The notes under the pieces are model-generated. The model worked only from the letters and a program-made list of their open reading frames with translations, made no database searches and was not told the origin of the DNA. Source: Pseudomonas cichorii (GTDB lineage: Bacteria; Pseudomonadota; Gammaproteobacteria; Pseudomonadales; Pseudomonadaceae). From it: a stretch of DNA of 64,000 nucleotides. Both the position numbers and the translations under genes were made by a program. Shown here piece by piece: positions 46,020 through 55,770 of the stretch (its first letter is position 1; each line of letters starts with the position of its first letter). The stretch spans positions 87,566 to 151,565 of the forward strand of contig NZ_RBRE01000033.1 in NCBI RefSeq assembly GCF_003700275.1, read 5' to 3'.

Positions 46020-46963
46020 TGTGCAGCCTCCAGCTTAGCCAACACTTCATCGCGTAGATCGGGCGGCGCCATCGGGAAGCCAAGCTTGGCCCGGGCTTGC
46101 AGGTAGCTCTGGGCAACAGAGCGGGCCAGCGTGCGCACGCGCAGGATGTATTGCTGACGCGCAGTCACGGAAATCGCCCGGCGCGCATCCAGCAGGTTGA
46201 ACGTGTGCGAGGCCTTGAGAACCATTTCATAGCTTGGCAGTGGCAGCTCAAGCTCGATCAGGCGAGCGGCTTCGCTTTCATAGAAGTCGAACAGCTCAAA
46301 CAGTTTCTCGACGTTGGCGTGCTCGAAGTTGTAGGTCGATTGCTCCACTTCGTTCTGGTGGAACACATCGCCGTAAGTCACCTTGCCGAACGGACCGTCA
46401 GCCCAGACCAGATCGTAGACCGAGTCCACGCCCTGCTGGTACATGGCAAGACGCTCAAGGCCGTAGGTGATTTCGCCGGTCACCGGGTAGCACTCCAGGC
46501 CGCCGACCTGCTGGAAATAGGTGAACTGCGAGACTTCCATGCCGTTGAGCCAGATTTCCCAGCCCAGGCCCCAGGCGCCCAGTGTTGGCGATTCCCAGTT
46601 GTCTTCAACGAAGCGCACGTCATGCACCAGCGGATCGAGGCCGATGTGCTTGAGCGAGCCCAGGTACAGTTCCTGGAAGTTGTCCGGGTTCGGTTTCAGG
46701 ATCACCTGGAACTGGTAGTAGTGCTGCAGGCGATTGGGGTTTTCGCCGTAGCGGCCGTCAGTCGGGCGACGGCTTGGCTGTACGTAAGCGGCGTTCCAGG
46801 TTTCCGGGCCTACGGCGCGCAGAAACGTGGCGGTGTGGAAAGTGCCGGCGCCTACTTCCATATCGTAGGGCTGAAGTACCACGCAACCTTGTTCTGCCCA
46901 GTATTGCTGGAGGGCGAGGATCAAGTCTTGGAAGGTACGCACGGCTGGCGTAGGCTGGCTCAC
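46016..46963 (-). CDS. glyQ: Glycyl-tRNA synthetase alpha subunit
   Basis: The start is taken as the GTG at 46963 ([18 protein letters not shown]), with AGGTGAATTTT before it, giving the usual 315 residues. The longer open frame to 47065 crosses into the divergent tag gene. The catalytic class II core includes [19 protein letters not shown] and [20 protein letters not shown]. It heads the glyQ-glyS-gmhB-plsC cluster. Confidence 0.97.
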   Translation of the reverse strand: MSQPTPAVRTFQDLILALQQYWAEQGCVVLQPYDMEVGAGTFHTATFLRAVGPETWNAAYVQPSRRPTDGRYGENPNRLQHYYQFQVILKPNPDNFQELYLGSLKHIGLDPLVHDVRFVEDNWESPTLGAWGLGWEIWLNGMEVSQFTYFQQVGGLECYPVTGEITYGLERLAMYQQGVDSVYDLVWADGPFGKVTYGDVFHQNEVEQSTYNFEHANVEKLFELFDFYESEAARLIELELPLPSYEMVLKASHTFNLLDARRAISVTARQQYILRVRTLARSVAQSYLQARAKLGFPMAPPDLRDEVLAKLEAAQ

Positions 46964-47042
46964 AAAATTCACCTGTGCTGGGCTGCGATTTAAAGAGCGG
47001 GAGTATACCCGATTCGGCTGCACGTCCACCCTTGGGAGGCCT

Positions 47043-47594
47043 ATGACTCGCTGCTTTTGGTGCAATGAAGACCCAATTTACATCGCTTATCACGATCAGG
47101 AATGGGGAGTGCCGCTGCGCGATGCGCAGAAGCTCTTCGAGTTGCTTTTGCTTGAAGGGTTCCAGGCCGGTCTGTCATGGATCACGGTTTTGAAAAAACG
47201 CGCGCGCTATCGCGAGGTCATGTTCGGTTTTGACGTGCACCGTATCGCCGCCATGAGCGACGCCGAGATTGAAGAGCTGATGCAGGAGCCAGGCATCATT
47301 CGCAACCGTCTCAAACTCAACGCTGCGCGCCGTAATGCCCAGGCGTGGTTGAAGCTGGACGATCCGGTAGGGTTTCTCTGGTCGTTTGTCGAAGGGCAAC
47401 CAAAGATCAACCACTTCAAGGACCGCAGCGAAGTGCCGGCCATCACGCCGCAGGCCGAAGCGATGAGCAAGGCCCTGAAGAAAGCCGGCTTCACGTTTGT
47501 TGGGCCGACCATTTGCTACGCCTACATGCAATCGAGTGGCATGGTCATGGACCACACTCTGGATTGTGATCGGTATGCGGCTCTGGTCCGCTGA
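47043..47594 (+). CDS. tag: DNA-3-methyladenine glycosylase I
   Basis: The 183-residue Tag enzyme removes 3-methyladenine from DNA. It shows the family N-terminus with zinc-binding Cys ([20 protein letters not shown]), the [12 protein letters not shown] helix, and the C-terminal segment [20 protein letters not shown] with further zinc ligands. It is divergent from glyQ, and the promoters share 46964-47042. Confidence 0.97.
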   Translation: MTRCFWCNEDPIYIAYHDQEWGVPLRDAQKLFELLLLEGFQAGLSWITVLKKRARYREVMFGFDVHRIAAMSDAEIEELMQEPGIIRNRLKLNAARRNAQAWLKLDDPVGFLWSFVEGQPKINHFKDRSEVPAITPQAEAMSKALKKAGFTFVGPTICYAYMQSSGMVMDHTLDCDRYAALVR

Positions 47595-47632
47595 AGGTTA
47601 CAATGCCTGCCTCGAGAATTTGGGAGTGATTT

Positions 47633-48520
47633 GTGGATAAGTTCAAAGGCGCCATGATTGTCGGGGCGTTGCGGTTGTTTGCCCTGCTGCCCTGGCGTGC
47701 CGTGCAATGGGTCGGTACTGCGATTGGCTGGTTGATGTGGAAGCTGCCCAACCGTTCCCGCGAAGTGGCGCGGATCAATCTGTCGAAATGCTTCCCGGAG
47801 TTGAGCAAGCCCGAGCTTGACCAACTGGTGGGCCGCAGCCTGATGGACATCGGCAAGACCCTGACCGAAAGCGCTTGCGCGTGGATCTGGCCTGCCCAGA
47901 AATCCATCGACCTGGTGCGTGAAGTCGAAGGCCTCGACGTGCTCAAGGATGCGCTGGCTTCCGGCAAGGGCGTGGTCGGCATCACCAGCCACCTGGGCAA
48001 CTGGGAAGTGCTCAATCACTTCTATTGCAGCCAGTGCAAACCGATCATTTTCTATCGGCCACCCAAGTTGAAGGCCGTGGACGAATTGCTGCGCAAACAA
48101 CGGGTGCAACTGGGCAACCGCGTCGCGGCTTCGACCAAGGAAGGCATCCTCAGTGTCATCAAGGAAGTGCGCAAGGGCGGCTCGGTGGGTATTCCTGCGG
48201 ATCCGGAGCCAGCCGAATCGGCCGGTATCTTCGTCCCCTTCTGCGGTACCCAGGCGCTGACCAGCAAGTTCGTGCCCAACATGCTGGCCGGCGGCAAGGC
48301 CGTTGGCGTATTCCTGCACGCCATGCGCCTGCCGGATGGTTCGGGTTACAAGGTGGTTCTGGAAGCTGCCCCTGAAGCCATGTACAGCACCGACACCGAA
48401 ACCTCGGCGGCAGCCATGAGTCAGGTGGTCGAGAAATATGTGCGGGCTTACCCGAGCCAGTACATGTGGACGATGAAGCGCTTCAAGAAACGCCCGCCGG
48501 GTGAGCCACGCTGGTATTGA
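47633..48520 (+). CDS. Lipid A late acyltransferase (LpxL/HtrB family)
   Basis: The 295-residue inner-membrane enzyme adds a secondary acyl chain to lipid A. It has an N-terminal hydrophobic helix (GALRLFALLPWRAVQWVG), the HX4E-type catalytic motif HLGNWE in GITSHLGNWEVLNHF, and the family end YMWTMKRFKKRPPGE. Pseudomonas has several LpxL-type paralogues, so no symbol is given. The start codon is a GTG with GGGAGTGATTT before it. A perfect DnaA box (47632-47640, TGTGGATAA) covers this start codon. Confidence 0.92.
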   Translation: MDKFKGAMIVGALRLFALLPWRAVQWVGTAIGWLMWKLPNRSREVARINLSKCFPELSKPELDQLVGRSLMDIGKTLTESACAWIWPAQKSIDLVREVEGLDVLKDALASGKGVVGITSHLGNWEVLNHFYCSQCKPIIFYRPPKLKAVDELLRKQRVQLGNRVAASTKEGILSVIKEVRKGGSVGIPADPEPAESAGIFVPFCGTQALTSKFVPNMLAGGKAVGVFLHAMRLPDGSGYKVVLEAAPEAMYSTDTETSAAAMSQVVEKYVRAYPSQYMWTMKRFKKRPPGEPRWY

Positions 48521-48530
48521 GGCAAAATTT

Positions 48531-48556
48531 GCAGGAGCGAATGAATTCGCTCCTGC
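48531..48556. repeat. REP-like palindrome between convergent genes
   Basis: A perfect 26-bp inverted repeat, GCAGGAGCGAATG joined to its complement, lies between the stops of the LpxL-type gene and trkA. It shares its core with the other REP-like repeats and probably also ends transcription from both sides. Confidence 0.8.
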
Positions 48557-48565
48557 AACAGGTCC

Positions 48566-49939
48566 TCAGAAAAAGCTCAGCCCCACCTGAAACAGCCGCT
48601 CCACATCGCGGATGTGTTTTTTATCCACAAGGAACATGATCACGTGGTCGCCGGATTCGATCACGGTGATGTCGTGGGCGATCAGGACTTCCTCGTCGCG
48701 GATGATGGCGCCGATGTTGGTGCCTTGCGGGAGGGTAATATCCCGGATGGCCTTGCCGATGACCTTGCTGGATTTGGCATCGCCATGGGCGACCACTTCG
48801 ATGGCTTCGGCCGCGCCCCTGCGCAGCGAGTGCACGCTGACGATATCGCCACGTCGCACGTGGGTCAGCAAGGTGCCGATGGTCGCCAGTTGCGGGCTGA
48901 CGGCAATATCGATTTCCCCACCCTGCACCAGATCCACATAGGCCGGGTTGTTGATCAGCGTCATGACCTTGCGTGCGCCCATTCGCTTGGCCAGCAGCGA
49001 AGACATGATGTTGGCTTCATCGTCGTTGGTCAGGGCCAGGAACAGGTCGGTATCGCCGATGTTTTCCTCCATCAACAGATCGCGATCCGAAGAGCTGCCT
49101 TGCAGGACCACGGTGCTGTTGAGGGTTTCCGACAGATGACGGCAGCGGGCCGGGTTCATCTCGATGATCTTGACCTGATAACGGCTTTCGATGGCTTCGG
49201 CCAGACGCTCGCCAATGTTGCCGCCACCAGCAATCACAATGCGCTTGTAGCTTTCGTCGAGGCGGCGCATTTCGCCCATTACGGCGCGAATGTGTGCCTT
49301 TGCCGCAATGAAGAACACTTCGTCATCGGCTTCGATCACCGTATCGCCATGGGGCGTTATCGGGCGGTCGCGGCGGAAGATCGCGGCCACGCGAGTATCG
49401 ACATTGGGCATGTGCGCCCGCAGTTGGCGTAGTTTCTGGCCGACCAGTGGCCCGCCGTAATAAGCCCGCACGGCAACCAGTTGCGCCTTGCCCTCGGCAA
49501 AGTCGATAACCTGCAGCGCGCCGGGGTACTCGACCAGCCGCTTGATGTAGTTGGTCACCACCTGTTCCGGGCTGATCAACACATCCACGGGAATCGCATC
49601 GTTATCGAACAGGCCGGCGCGGGTCAGGTAAGCCGCTTCGCGGACCCGGGCAATCTTGGTCGGCGTGTGGAACAGCGTGTAGGCCACCTGACAGGCGACC
49701 ATATTGGTTTCGTCGCTGTTGGTGACCGCCACCAGCATGTCGGCATCATCGGCGCCGGCCTGGCGCAGCACCGTGGGAAACGAGCCCTTGCCCTGCACCG
49801 TACGGATATCCAGCCGGTCGCCCAGATCACGCAGCCGGTCACCGTCGGTGTCGACCACAGTAATGTCGTTGGCTTCACTGGCCAGATGTTCGGCCAGCGT
49901 GCCGCCAACCTGCCCTGCACCGAGGATGATGATTTTCAA
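48566..49939 (-). CDS. trkA: Trk potassium uptake regulatory protein TrkA
   Basis: The 457-residue peripheral membrane protein gates the TrkH/TrkG potassium channel. It has two RCK modules, each with a Rossmann NAD(H) loop ([13 protein letters not shown] at about 7-19, and [14 protein letters not shown] at about 237-250) and a TrkA-C domain. The channel gene itself is not in the window. It is last in the def-fmt-rsmB-trkA series, 14 bp after rsmB. A DnaA box lies at 48621-48629 near its 3' end. Confidence 0.97.
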   Translation of the reverse strand: MKIIILGAGQVGGTLAEHLASEANDITVVDTDGDRLRDLGDRLDIRTVQGKGSFPTVLRQAGADDADMLVAVTNSDETNMVACQVAYTLFHTPTKIARVREAAYLTRAGLFDNDAIPVDVLISPEQVVTNYIKRLVEYPGALQVIDFAEGKAQLVAVRAYYGGPLVGQKLRQLRAHMPNVDTRVAAIFRRDRPITPHGDTVIEADDEVFFIAAKAHIRAVMGEMRRLDESYKRIVIAGGGNIGERLAEAIESRYQVKIIEMNPARCRHLSETLNSTVVLQGSSSDRDLLMEENIGDTDLFLALTNDDEANIMSSLLAKRMGARKVMTLINNPAYVDLVQGGEIDIAVSPQLATIGTLLTHVRRGDIVSVHSLRRGAAEAIEVVAHGDAKSSKVIGKAIRDITLPQGTNIGAIIRDEEVLIAHDITVIESGDHVIMFLVDKKHIRDVERLFQVGLSFF

Positions 49940-49953
49940 CTGCTATCTCCCTG

Positions 49954-51276
49954 TCAGGCCGACGCTGCGATCTTGATCAGTTTGGCGTAATAGAAGCCGT
50001 CATGCCCACCTTCCTGCGCCAGTAATTGACGTCCGTGCGGTTGCTTGATGCCTGCCGCTGGCTGGCCGTGCTGTCCGGCGATATCCAGTTCACGTGCGCC
50101 GCTGGTTCGGGCCAGGAAAGCCTCGATGACTTCGGTGTTTTCCGTAGGCAGCGTCGAGCAGGTGGCATACAGCAGAATCCCGCCAACCTGCAGAGTTGGC
50201 CAGAGAGCGTCCAGCAGCTCGCCCTGCAATGTGGCCAGGGCAGGAATGTCATCCGCCTGACGGGTCAGCTTGATATCCGGATGGCGACGAATCACGCCGG
50301 TTGCCGAGCACGGTGCGTCGAGCAGAATGCGCTGGAACGGCTTGCCATCCCACCACTGTGCGGTTTCCCGGGCGTCGGCGGCGATCAGCTCGGCATCCAG
50401 GCCCAGGCGGTCGAGGTTTTCCCGCACCCGCACCAGACGCTTGGCTTCCAGGTCCACGGCCACCACGGCGCTGAGTTGCGGCTGTACTTCCAGCAGATGG
50501 CAGGTCTTGCCGCCCGGCGCGCAGCAGGCATCGAGCACTCGTTGGCCTGGAGCCAGCTCCAGCAGATCGGCAGCCAGTTGCGCGGCCTCGTCCTGCACGC
50601 TGATCCAGCCTTCGGTAAAACCTGGCAGGGCGCGAACATCATCCGGCTCGGCGAGCAGAATACCGTCCTGGCTGAAAGTGCAGGCGCTGGCTTCGACTCC
50701 AGCGGTCTTCAGCAGCTCAAGGTACTGAGCGCGGCTGTTATGCCGACGGTTGACGCGCAGAATCATCGGCGGATGAGCGTTGTTGGCGGCGCAGATGGCT
50801 TCCCAATGCTCCGGCCAGGCGGCTTTCAGGCCTTTTTGCAGCCAGCGCGGGTGAGCGGTGCGCACTACCGGATCGTGTTCCAGCTCAGTCAGCAGGGCTT
50901 CGCTTTCACGCTGGGCGCGGCGCAGCACGGCGTTGAGCAGCGCCTTGGCCCATGGTTTTTTCAGCTTGTCGGCGCAACCGACCGTTTCACCGATGGCGGC
51001 GTGGGCGGGAATACGGCTGTAGAGCAGTTGATAAAGCCCGACCAGCAACAGCGCCTCGACATCGGCATCAGCGGCCTTGAAGGGTTTCTGCAGCAGTTTG
51101 GCTGCCAGTGCCGACAGGCGTGGCTGCCAGCGTGCGGTACCGAATGCCAGATCCTGAGTCAGGCCGCGATCCCGGACCTCGACTTTATCCAGCTGGGTCG
51201 GCAACGAACTGTTCAGCGAAGCCTTGCCGCTCAATACGGCAGCCAGAGCCCTGGCAGCGGCCAGACGCGGATTCAT
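49954..51276 (-). CDS. rsmB: 16S rRNA (cytosine-967-C5) methyltransferase
   Basis: The 440-residue enzyme has an N-terminal NusB-like RNA-binding domain (about 1-140) and a C-terminal SAM methyltransferase. The SAM site is [16 protein letters not shown], with the PC motif [15 protein letters not shown] and the catalytic cysteine in [12 protein letters not shown]. Its start overlaps the fmt stop by 4 bp, so they are coupled. Confidence 0.97.
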   Translation of the reverse strand: MNPRLAAARALAAVLSGKASLNSSLPTQLDKVEVRDRGLTQDLAFGTARWQPRLSALAAKLLQKPFKAADADVEALLLVGLYQLLYSRIPAHAAIGETVGCADKLKKPWAKALLNAVLRRAQRESEALLTELEHDPVVRTAHPRWLQKGLKAAWPEHWEAICAANNAHPPMILRVNRRHNSRAQYLELLKTAGVEASACTFSQDGILLAEPDDVRALPGFTEGWISVQDEAAQLAADLLELAPGQRVLDACCAPGGKTCHLLEVQPQLSAVVAVDLEAKRLVRVRENLDRLGLDAELIAADARETAQWWDGKPFQRILLDAPCSATGVIRRHPDIKLTRQADDIPALATLQGELLDALWPTLQVGGILLYATCSTLPTENTEVIEAFLARTSGARELDIAGQHGQPAAGIKQPHGRQLLAQEGGHDGFYYAKLIKIAASA

Positions 51277-52217
51277 TGGCCCAGTACCGTGCCGCTGGCG
51301 AATTTCTCGCGACGGCTGTTGAACAAGTCAGTGAAGTTCAGCGGCTTGCCGCCCGGCAGTTGCAGGCGGGTCAGGCGCAATGCACCTTGTCCGCAGGCGA
51401 CCAGCAGGCCGTCCTTGCTGGCGTCCAGAATCGTCCCCGGCGCGCCCTGCCCTTCGGCCAGACTGGCCGCCAACACCTTGAGGGCTTCCTGATTCAGGGT
51501 GCTGTGACAGATCGGCCATGGATTGAAGGCGCGGATCAGACGTTCCAGTTCATCCGCCGGACGACTCCAGTCGATGCGTGCTTCATCCTTGTTCAATTTG
51601 TGAGCATAGGTGGCCAGACTGTCGTCCTGAACTTCGCCAACCAGCGAGCCATCCGCCAGACCGGCAACGGCTTGCAGCACAGCGGGTGGCCCCAGCTCGG
51701 CGAGCCGGTCATGCAAGGTGCCGCCAGTGTCGTCTGCGCTGATCGGTGTGGTGACCTTGAGCAGCATCGGGCCGGTATCCAGGCCCGCTTCCATACGCAT
51801 TACGGTTACGCCGCTTTCGCTATCGCCAGCCTGTACGGCTCGCTGGATCGGCGCCGCACCGCGCCAGCGTGGCAACAGGGAAGCATGGCTGTTGATGCAG
51901 CCCAGACGTGGAATATCCAGCACCACTTGCGGCAGGATCAGGCCATAAGCGACCACTATCATCAGATCGGGCTTGAGTGCTGCCAGCTCTTGCTGAGCCG
52001 TGGCGTCACGCAATGTTGGCGGTTGCAGCACTTGCAGGCCATGCTGCAACGCCAGTTGCTTGACCGGGCTGGGCATCAGCTTTTGTCCACGACCTGCCGG
52101 GCGATCAGGCTGGGTGTAGACCGCGATGATCTGATGAGGGCTGTCGAGCAGGGCCTTCAAGTGTTCGGCGGCAAATTCGGGGGTACCGGCGAAAACGATG
52201 CGCAGTGGCTCAGTCAT
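51273..52217 (-). CDS. fmt: Methionyl-tRNA formyltransferase
   Basis: The start used is the ATG at 52217 ([20 protein letters not shown]), giving 314 residues; the frame open to 52322 crosses a terminator-like hairpin and def. The catalytic formyl-transfer core has [19 protein letters not shown] with the essential Asn/His, and a C-terminal beta domain binds tRNA. It makes formyl-Met-tRNA for start codons, and the def product later removes the formyl group. Confidence 0.97.
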   Translation of the reverse strand: MTEPLRIVFAGTPEFAAEHLKALLDSPHQIIAVYTQPDRPAGRGQKLMPSPVKQLALQHGLQVLQPPTLRDATAQQELAALKPDLMIVVAYGLILPQVVLDIPRLGCINSHASLLPRWRGAAPIQRAVQAGDSESGVTVMRMEAGLDTGPMLLKVTTPISADDTGGTLHDRLAELGPPAVLQAVAGLADGSLVGEVQDDSLATYAHKLNKDEARIDWSRPADELERLIRAFNPWPICHSTLNQEALKVLAASLAEGQGAPGTILDASKDGLLVACGQGALRLTRLQLPGGKPLNFTDLFNSRREKFASGTVLGQ

Positions 52218-52238
52218 TGGGTTCTCGTTCTTTAAAAA

Positions 52239-52266
52239 AGAAAAGGCCTGTTCAGGCCTTTTTGGT
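52239..52266 (-). terminator. Terminator-like hairpin between def and fmt
   Basis: AAAAAGGCCTG and CAGGCCTTTT pair around two bases and, on the minus strand, run into CTTTTTTAAAG. It lies in the 55 bp between def and fmt, so it would cut def-fmt read-through unless it is bypassed. Confidence 0.85.
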
Positions 52267-52272
52267 GAAGGA

Positions 52273-52779
52273 TCAAGCATTCTGCCTGTGCTGTTTTTCC
52301 AGCTTTTTCTTGATCCGGTCACGCTTGAGATTGGAGAGGTAATCGACGAACAGCTTGCCGTTCAGGTGATCGCACTCATGCTGGATGCAGATCGCAAGCA
52401 AGCCTTCGGCAACCAGCTCGTAAGGTTTACCATCACGGTCCAAAGCCTTGATACGAACCTTTTGCGGACGGTCGACGTTTTCATAGAAACCGGGTACCGA
52501 AAGGCAGCCTTCCTGGTACTGATCCATTTCATCGGTCAGCATTTCGATTTCGGGATTGATGAAAACCCGAGGTTCGGTGCGATCTTCGCTGAGGTCCATC
52601 ACGACCACACGCTGGTGGACGTTGACCTGGGTCGCTGCCAGACCGATGCCGGGCGCTTCGTACATGGTTTCAAACATGTCGTCGACCAACTGGCGTATGC
52701 CGTCGTCTACTATCGCCACAGGCTTGGCGATGGTGCGCAGGCGCGAATCGGGAAATTCGAGAATGTTTAGAATGGCCAT
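52273..52779 (-). CDS. def: Peptide deformylase
   Basis: The start used is the ATG at 52779 ([20 protein letters not shown]), giving 168 residues. The three family motifs are intact: [18 protein letters not shown] (the Cys metal ligand) and [16 protein letters not shown] (HExxH). It removes the formyl group from new proteins using Fe2+ or a similar metal. It is divergent from the LysM gene. Confidence 0.97.
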   Translation of the reverse strand: MAILNILEFPDSRLRTIAKPVAIVDDGIRQLVDDMFETMYEAPGIGLAATQVNVHQRVVVMDLSEDRTEPRVFINPEIEMLTDEMDQYQEGCLSVPGFYENVDRPQKVRIKALDRDGKPYELVAEGLLAICIQHECDHLNGKLFVDYLSNLKRDRIKKKLEKQHRQNA

Positions 52780-52906
52780 ATACGTAAGAGCTGCACTGTA
52801 GGGTAAAGTCAAAATCGGTTGCCAGGCCTGGAACATCAAAGCGGGCAACTCATGACTGACGGGACTGTATGTTCACGCGAGACAACATGATAAAGGGATT
52901 CACCGC

Positions 52907-53932
52907 ATGAGGAAATCACTACTCGCCCTGCTGCTTTTGACTGCCAGCGGTCTTGCTCAGGCGCAAGTGCAACTCAAGGAAGGCCACCCGCAGAGTTATA
53001 CCGTCGTTGCCGGTGACACACTTTGGGATATTTCCGGCAAATTCTTGCGCGAACCGTGGAAATGGCGCGAGATATGGCGAGCCAATCCCCAGGTACGCGA
53101 TCCTGACCTCATCTATCCCGGTGATTCGCTGTCGCTGATCTACGTTGATGGCCAGCCTCGCGTCGTGCTCAATCGCGCCGAATCGCGCGGCACGATCAAA
53201 TTGTCACCGCGTGTGCGCAGCACCCCGACCATCGAAGCCATCCCGAGCATTCCGCTGGGGGCGATCAATGCATTCCTGATCAGCAACCGGATCGTCGACA
53301 GCGCCGACCAGTTCGATAAAGCCCCGTACATCGTTGCCGGCAATGCCGAGCGCGTACTCAGTGGCCAGGGTGATCGCATCTACGTTCGCGGCCAGGTGGA
53401 CCCGGAGCAACTGGGCTATGGCATCTTCCGCCAGGGCAAGGTCTATACCGATCCGGATACCAAGGAAGTACTGGGTATCAATGCCGACGATATTGGCGGC
53501 GGTGAAATCGTGGCCACCGAAGGTGACATCTCCACCTTGATGCTGCAGCGCTCTACCCAGGAGGTTCGTCTGGGCGACCGGCTGTTCACCAGCGAAGAGC
53601 GGGCCATCAATTCGACGTTCCTGCCCAGTTCGCCACAAACCCCGATCGAAGGCCTGATTCTCGATGTGCCGCGGGGTGTAACGCAGGTGGGCGTCTATGA
53701 CGTCGTTACGCTCAACAAGGGCAGGCGTGACGGTCTGGTCGAAGGCAATGTGCTGGCGATCTTCAAGACCGGTGAAATGGTCCGCGACCGGGTAACGGGC
53801 GAACAGGTGAAAATCCCCGATGAACGCTCCGGATTGCTGATGGTTTTCCGCACGTATGAAAAGCTCAGTTACGCCTTGGTCCTGCACGCGAACAGATCTT
53901 TGGCCATTATGGACAAGGTCCGTAACCCTTAA
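52907..53932 (+). CDS. LysM-domain secreted protein
   Basis: The 341-residue protein has a signal peptide (MRKSLLALLLLTASGLAQAQ) and one LysM domain at about residues 30-80 (SYTVVAGDTLWDISGKFLRE, RDPDLIYPGDSLSLI), which binds peptidoglycan. The rest has no named domain I can recognise. A similar gene lies between def and dprA in other Pseudomonas. The conserved place next to dprA suggests a cell-envelope role, not known in detail. Confidence 0.88.
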   Translation: MRKSLLALLLLTASGLAQAQVQLKEGHPQSYTVVAGDTLWDISGKFLREPWKWREIWRANPQVRDPDLIYPGDSLSLIYVDGQPRVVLNRAESRGTIKLSPRVRSTPTIEAIPSIPLGAINAFLISNRIVDSADQFDKAPYIVAGNAERVLSGQGDRIYVRGQVDPEQLGYGIFRQGKVYTDPDTKEVLGINADDIGGGEIVATEGDISTLMLQRSTQEVRLGDRLFTSEERAINSTFLPSSPQTPIEGLILDVPRGVTQVGVYDVVTLNKGRRDGLVEGNVLAIFKTGEMVRDRVTGEQVKIPDERSGLLMVFRTYEKLSYALVLHANRSLAIMDKVRNP

Positions 53933-54001
53933 CCCTATGTCTCAGGTTTGATACGGATTTTTCCACCGGGCATTTCACTTATCAAATTGTTGTCAACAGA
54001 G

Positions 54002-54037
54002 TTATCCACAGGTTTGTCCACCTTCTGAGGTGGACAA
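54002..54037. promoter_or_regulatory. DnaA box next to a perfect 10-bp inverted repeat upstream of dprA
   Basis: A perfect DnaA box (54002-54010) is followed by TTGTCCACCT (54014-54023) and AGGTGGACAA (54028-54037), a perfect inverted repeat with a four-base loop, 18 bp before the dprA start. It could be an operator or an RNA hairpin in the leader; no T-run follows, so a terminator is unlikely. Confidence 0.5.
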
Positions 54038-54055
54038 TGGATCAAGGACGATCTT

Positions 54056-55174
54056 ATGCCGCTGTTTGAAAAAGCCGTTCCTTCGCCTGCCGAACTGGAA
54101 GCGCGCCTGCGTTTACATCGCTTGCCGGAGGTCGGACCCAAACGCTTTTCCAGACTCATCGATGCCTTCGGTTCTGCCTCGGCGGCACTCTCTGCACCTG
54201 CCAGTGCATGGCGAGCGCTGGGGCTGCCGAGCGCCTGCGCCGAGGCTCGACGCGACCCGCAGGTGCGTGACGGAGCCAGCGCCGCACTGGCCTGGCTGGA
54301 GCGTCCGGGCCAGCATTTACTGATGTGGGACGACCCTGGCTACCCTGCACTGCTGGCTGAAATCGCCGATCCACCGCCGCTGTTATTCATCGCTGGCAAC
54401 CCTTCGCTTCTTGAGCGTCCCCAGTTGGGAATGGTCGGCAGTCGTCGTGCATCGAAGCCCGGTCTGGACACGGCTGCTGCATTTGCGCGAAGTCTGGCGG
54501 GGGCCGGTTTTGTCATCACCAGCGGTCTGGCGCTGGGAATTGACGGAGCTGCGCATCAGGGCGCGCTGGACGTTGGCGGGGCCACGATCGGGGTGTTGGG
54601 GACCGGGCTCGAAAAATTTTATCCACAGCGGCACCGGCAGCTTGCGGAGCAGATGATTGCGCAGGGCAGCGCCGTGATTTCCGAGTTTCCCCTCGATGCC
54701 GAGCCCCAGACCAGCAACTTCCCGCGCCGCAACCGGATCATCAGCGGTTTGTCTCTTGGCGTGCTGGTGGTGGAAGCCAGTGTCCGCAGCGGTTCATTGA
54801 TTACGGCAAGGCTGGCCGCCGAACAGGGTCGCGAGGTGTATGCGATTCCCGGCTCGATCCATCATCCCGGTGCACGCGGCTGTCATCAGTTGATCCGTGA
54901 TGGCGCTGTGTTGGTTGAAAGCGTCGATCATATCCTTGAAACCCTGCAGCACTGGCAGCGCATGACGCCTGCCGATACCACGCCCGAGCTGACAGCTCCC
55001 CCTTCTGCAAAACACCCGTTGTTGAGCATTCTGCATGCCGCACCGCATACCAGCGAGGCGTTGGCTGTGGCCAGTGAATGGCCGTTGCCTCGGGTACTGG
55101 CGGCGCTGACCGAGCTGGAACTGGACGGAATGATCAGCAATGAAGCCGGACGATGGTTCGCGCGGGCGCCCTGA
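54056..55174 (+). CDS. dprA: DNA-processing protein DprA
   Basis: The 372-residue protein binds incoming single-stranded DNA and loads RecA during transformation. It has an N-terminal SAM-like helical part, a Rossmann-type core (MVGSRRASKPGLDTAAAFAR, GFVITSGLALGIDGAAHQGA, TGLEKFYPQRH, SEFPLDAEPQTSNFPRRN), and a C-terminal winged helix (about 300-372). It lies 38 bp upstream of tsaC. A perfect DnaA box (54619-54627) is inside the gene. Confidence 0.96.
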   Translation: MPLFEKAVPSPAELEARLRLHRLPEVGPKRFSRLIDAFGSASAALSAPASAWRALGLPSACAEARRDPQVRDGASAALAWLERPGQHLLMWDDPGYPALLAEIADPPPLLFIAGNPSLLERPQLGMVGSRRASKPGLDTAAAFARSLAGAGFVITSGLALGIDGAAHQGALDVGGATIGVLGTGLEKFYPQRHRQLAEQMIAQGSAVISEFPLDAEPQTSNFPRRNRIISGLSLGVLVVEASVRSGSLITARLAAEQGREVYAIPGSIHHPGARGCHQLIRDGAVLVESVDHILETLQHWQRMTPADTTPELTAPPSAKHPLLSILHAAPHTSEALAVASEWPLPRVLAALTELELDGMISNEAGRWFARAP

Positions 55175-55212
55175 GGTTAAACTGCCCGGCATGATTTAGC
55201 GGAGATACATCA

Positions 55213-55770
55213 ATGGTCAGCAGTTGGCGTGTGCAACAAGCCGCTCGAGATATTCGGGCCGGAGCGGTGATTGCCTATCCAACCGAGGCAGTCTGGGGGC
55301 TGGGGTGTGATCCATGGGATGAAGAAGCGGTTTATCGCCTGTTGGCGATCAAGTCGCGGCCTGTGGATAAAGGGCTGATTCTGATCGCCGACAACATCCG
55401 TCAGTTCGACTTTCTGTTCGAGGATTTCCCCGAGTTGTGGCTCGATCGCATGGCCAGCACCTGGCCTGGACCCAATACCTGGCTGGTGCCGCATCAGAAC
55501 CTGTTGCCCGAGTGGATCACCGGCGCGCATGAAACCGTGGCCCTGCGCGTGACCGATCACCCGACCGTGCGTGAACTGTGCGCTCTGGTCGGTCCATTGA
55601 TCTCGACCTCCGCCAACCCTGCCGGCCGCCCTGCCGCCCGTACCCGGTTGCGGGTGGAGCAATATTTCCGCGGGCAGGTCGATATGGTACTCGGCGGCAG
55701 CCTGGGCGGCCGCCGAAATCCCAGTGTCATCCGCGATATCGCGACCGGGCAGGTTGTGCGGCCGGGTTAA
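55213..55770 (+). CDS. tsaC: Threonylcarbamoyl-AMP synthase
   Basis: The 185-residue YrdC/Sua5-fold enzyme makes threonylcarbamoyl-AMP for t6A37 of ANN-reading tRNAs. Family signs are the basic/hydrophobic start [30 protein letters not shown], and the STSANPAG segment. It lacks the extra C-terminal domain of Sua5, which marks it as TsaC. It overlaps the convergent qor gene by 4 bp. A DnaA box lies at 55362-55370. Confidence 0.96.
   Translation: MVSSWRVQQAARDIRAGAVIAYPTEAVWGLGCDPWDEEAVYRLLAIKSRPVDKGLILIADNIRQFDFLFEDFPELWLDRMASTWPGPNTWLVPHQNLLPEWITGAHETVALRVTDHPTVRELCALVGPLISTSANPAGRPAARTRLRVEQYFRGQVDMVLGGSLGGRRNPSVIRDIATGQVVRPG

Noticed and set aside
50026..51492. 488-codon plus-strand ORF
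   Set aside because: It is antisense to rsmB and fmt and has shadow-like composition.
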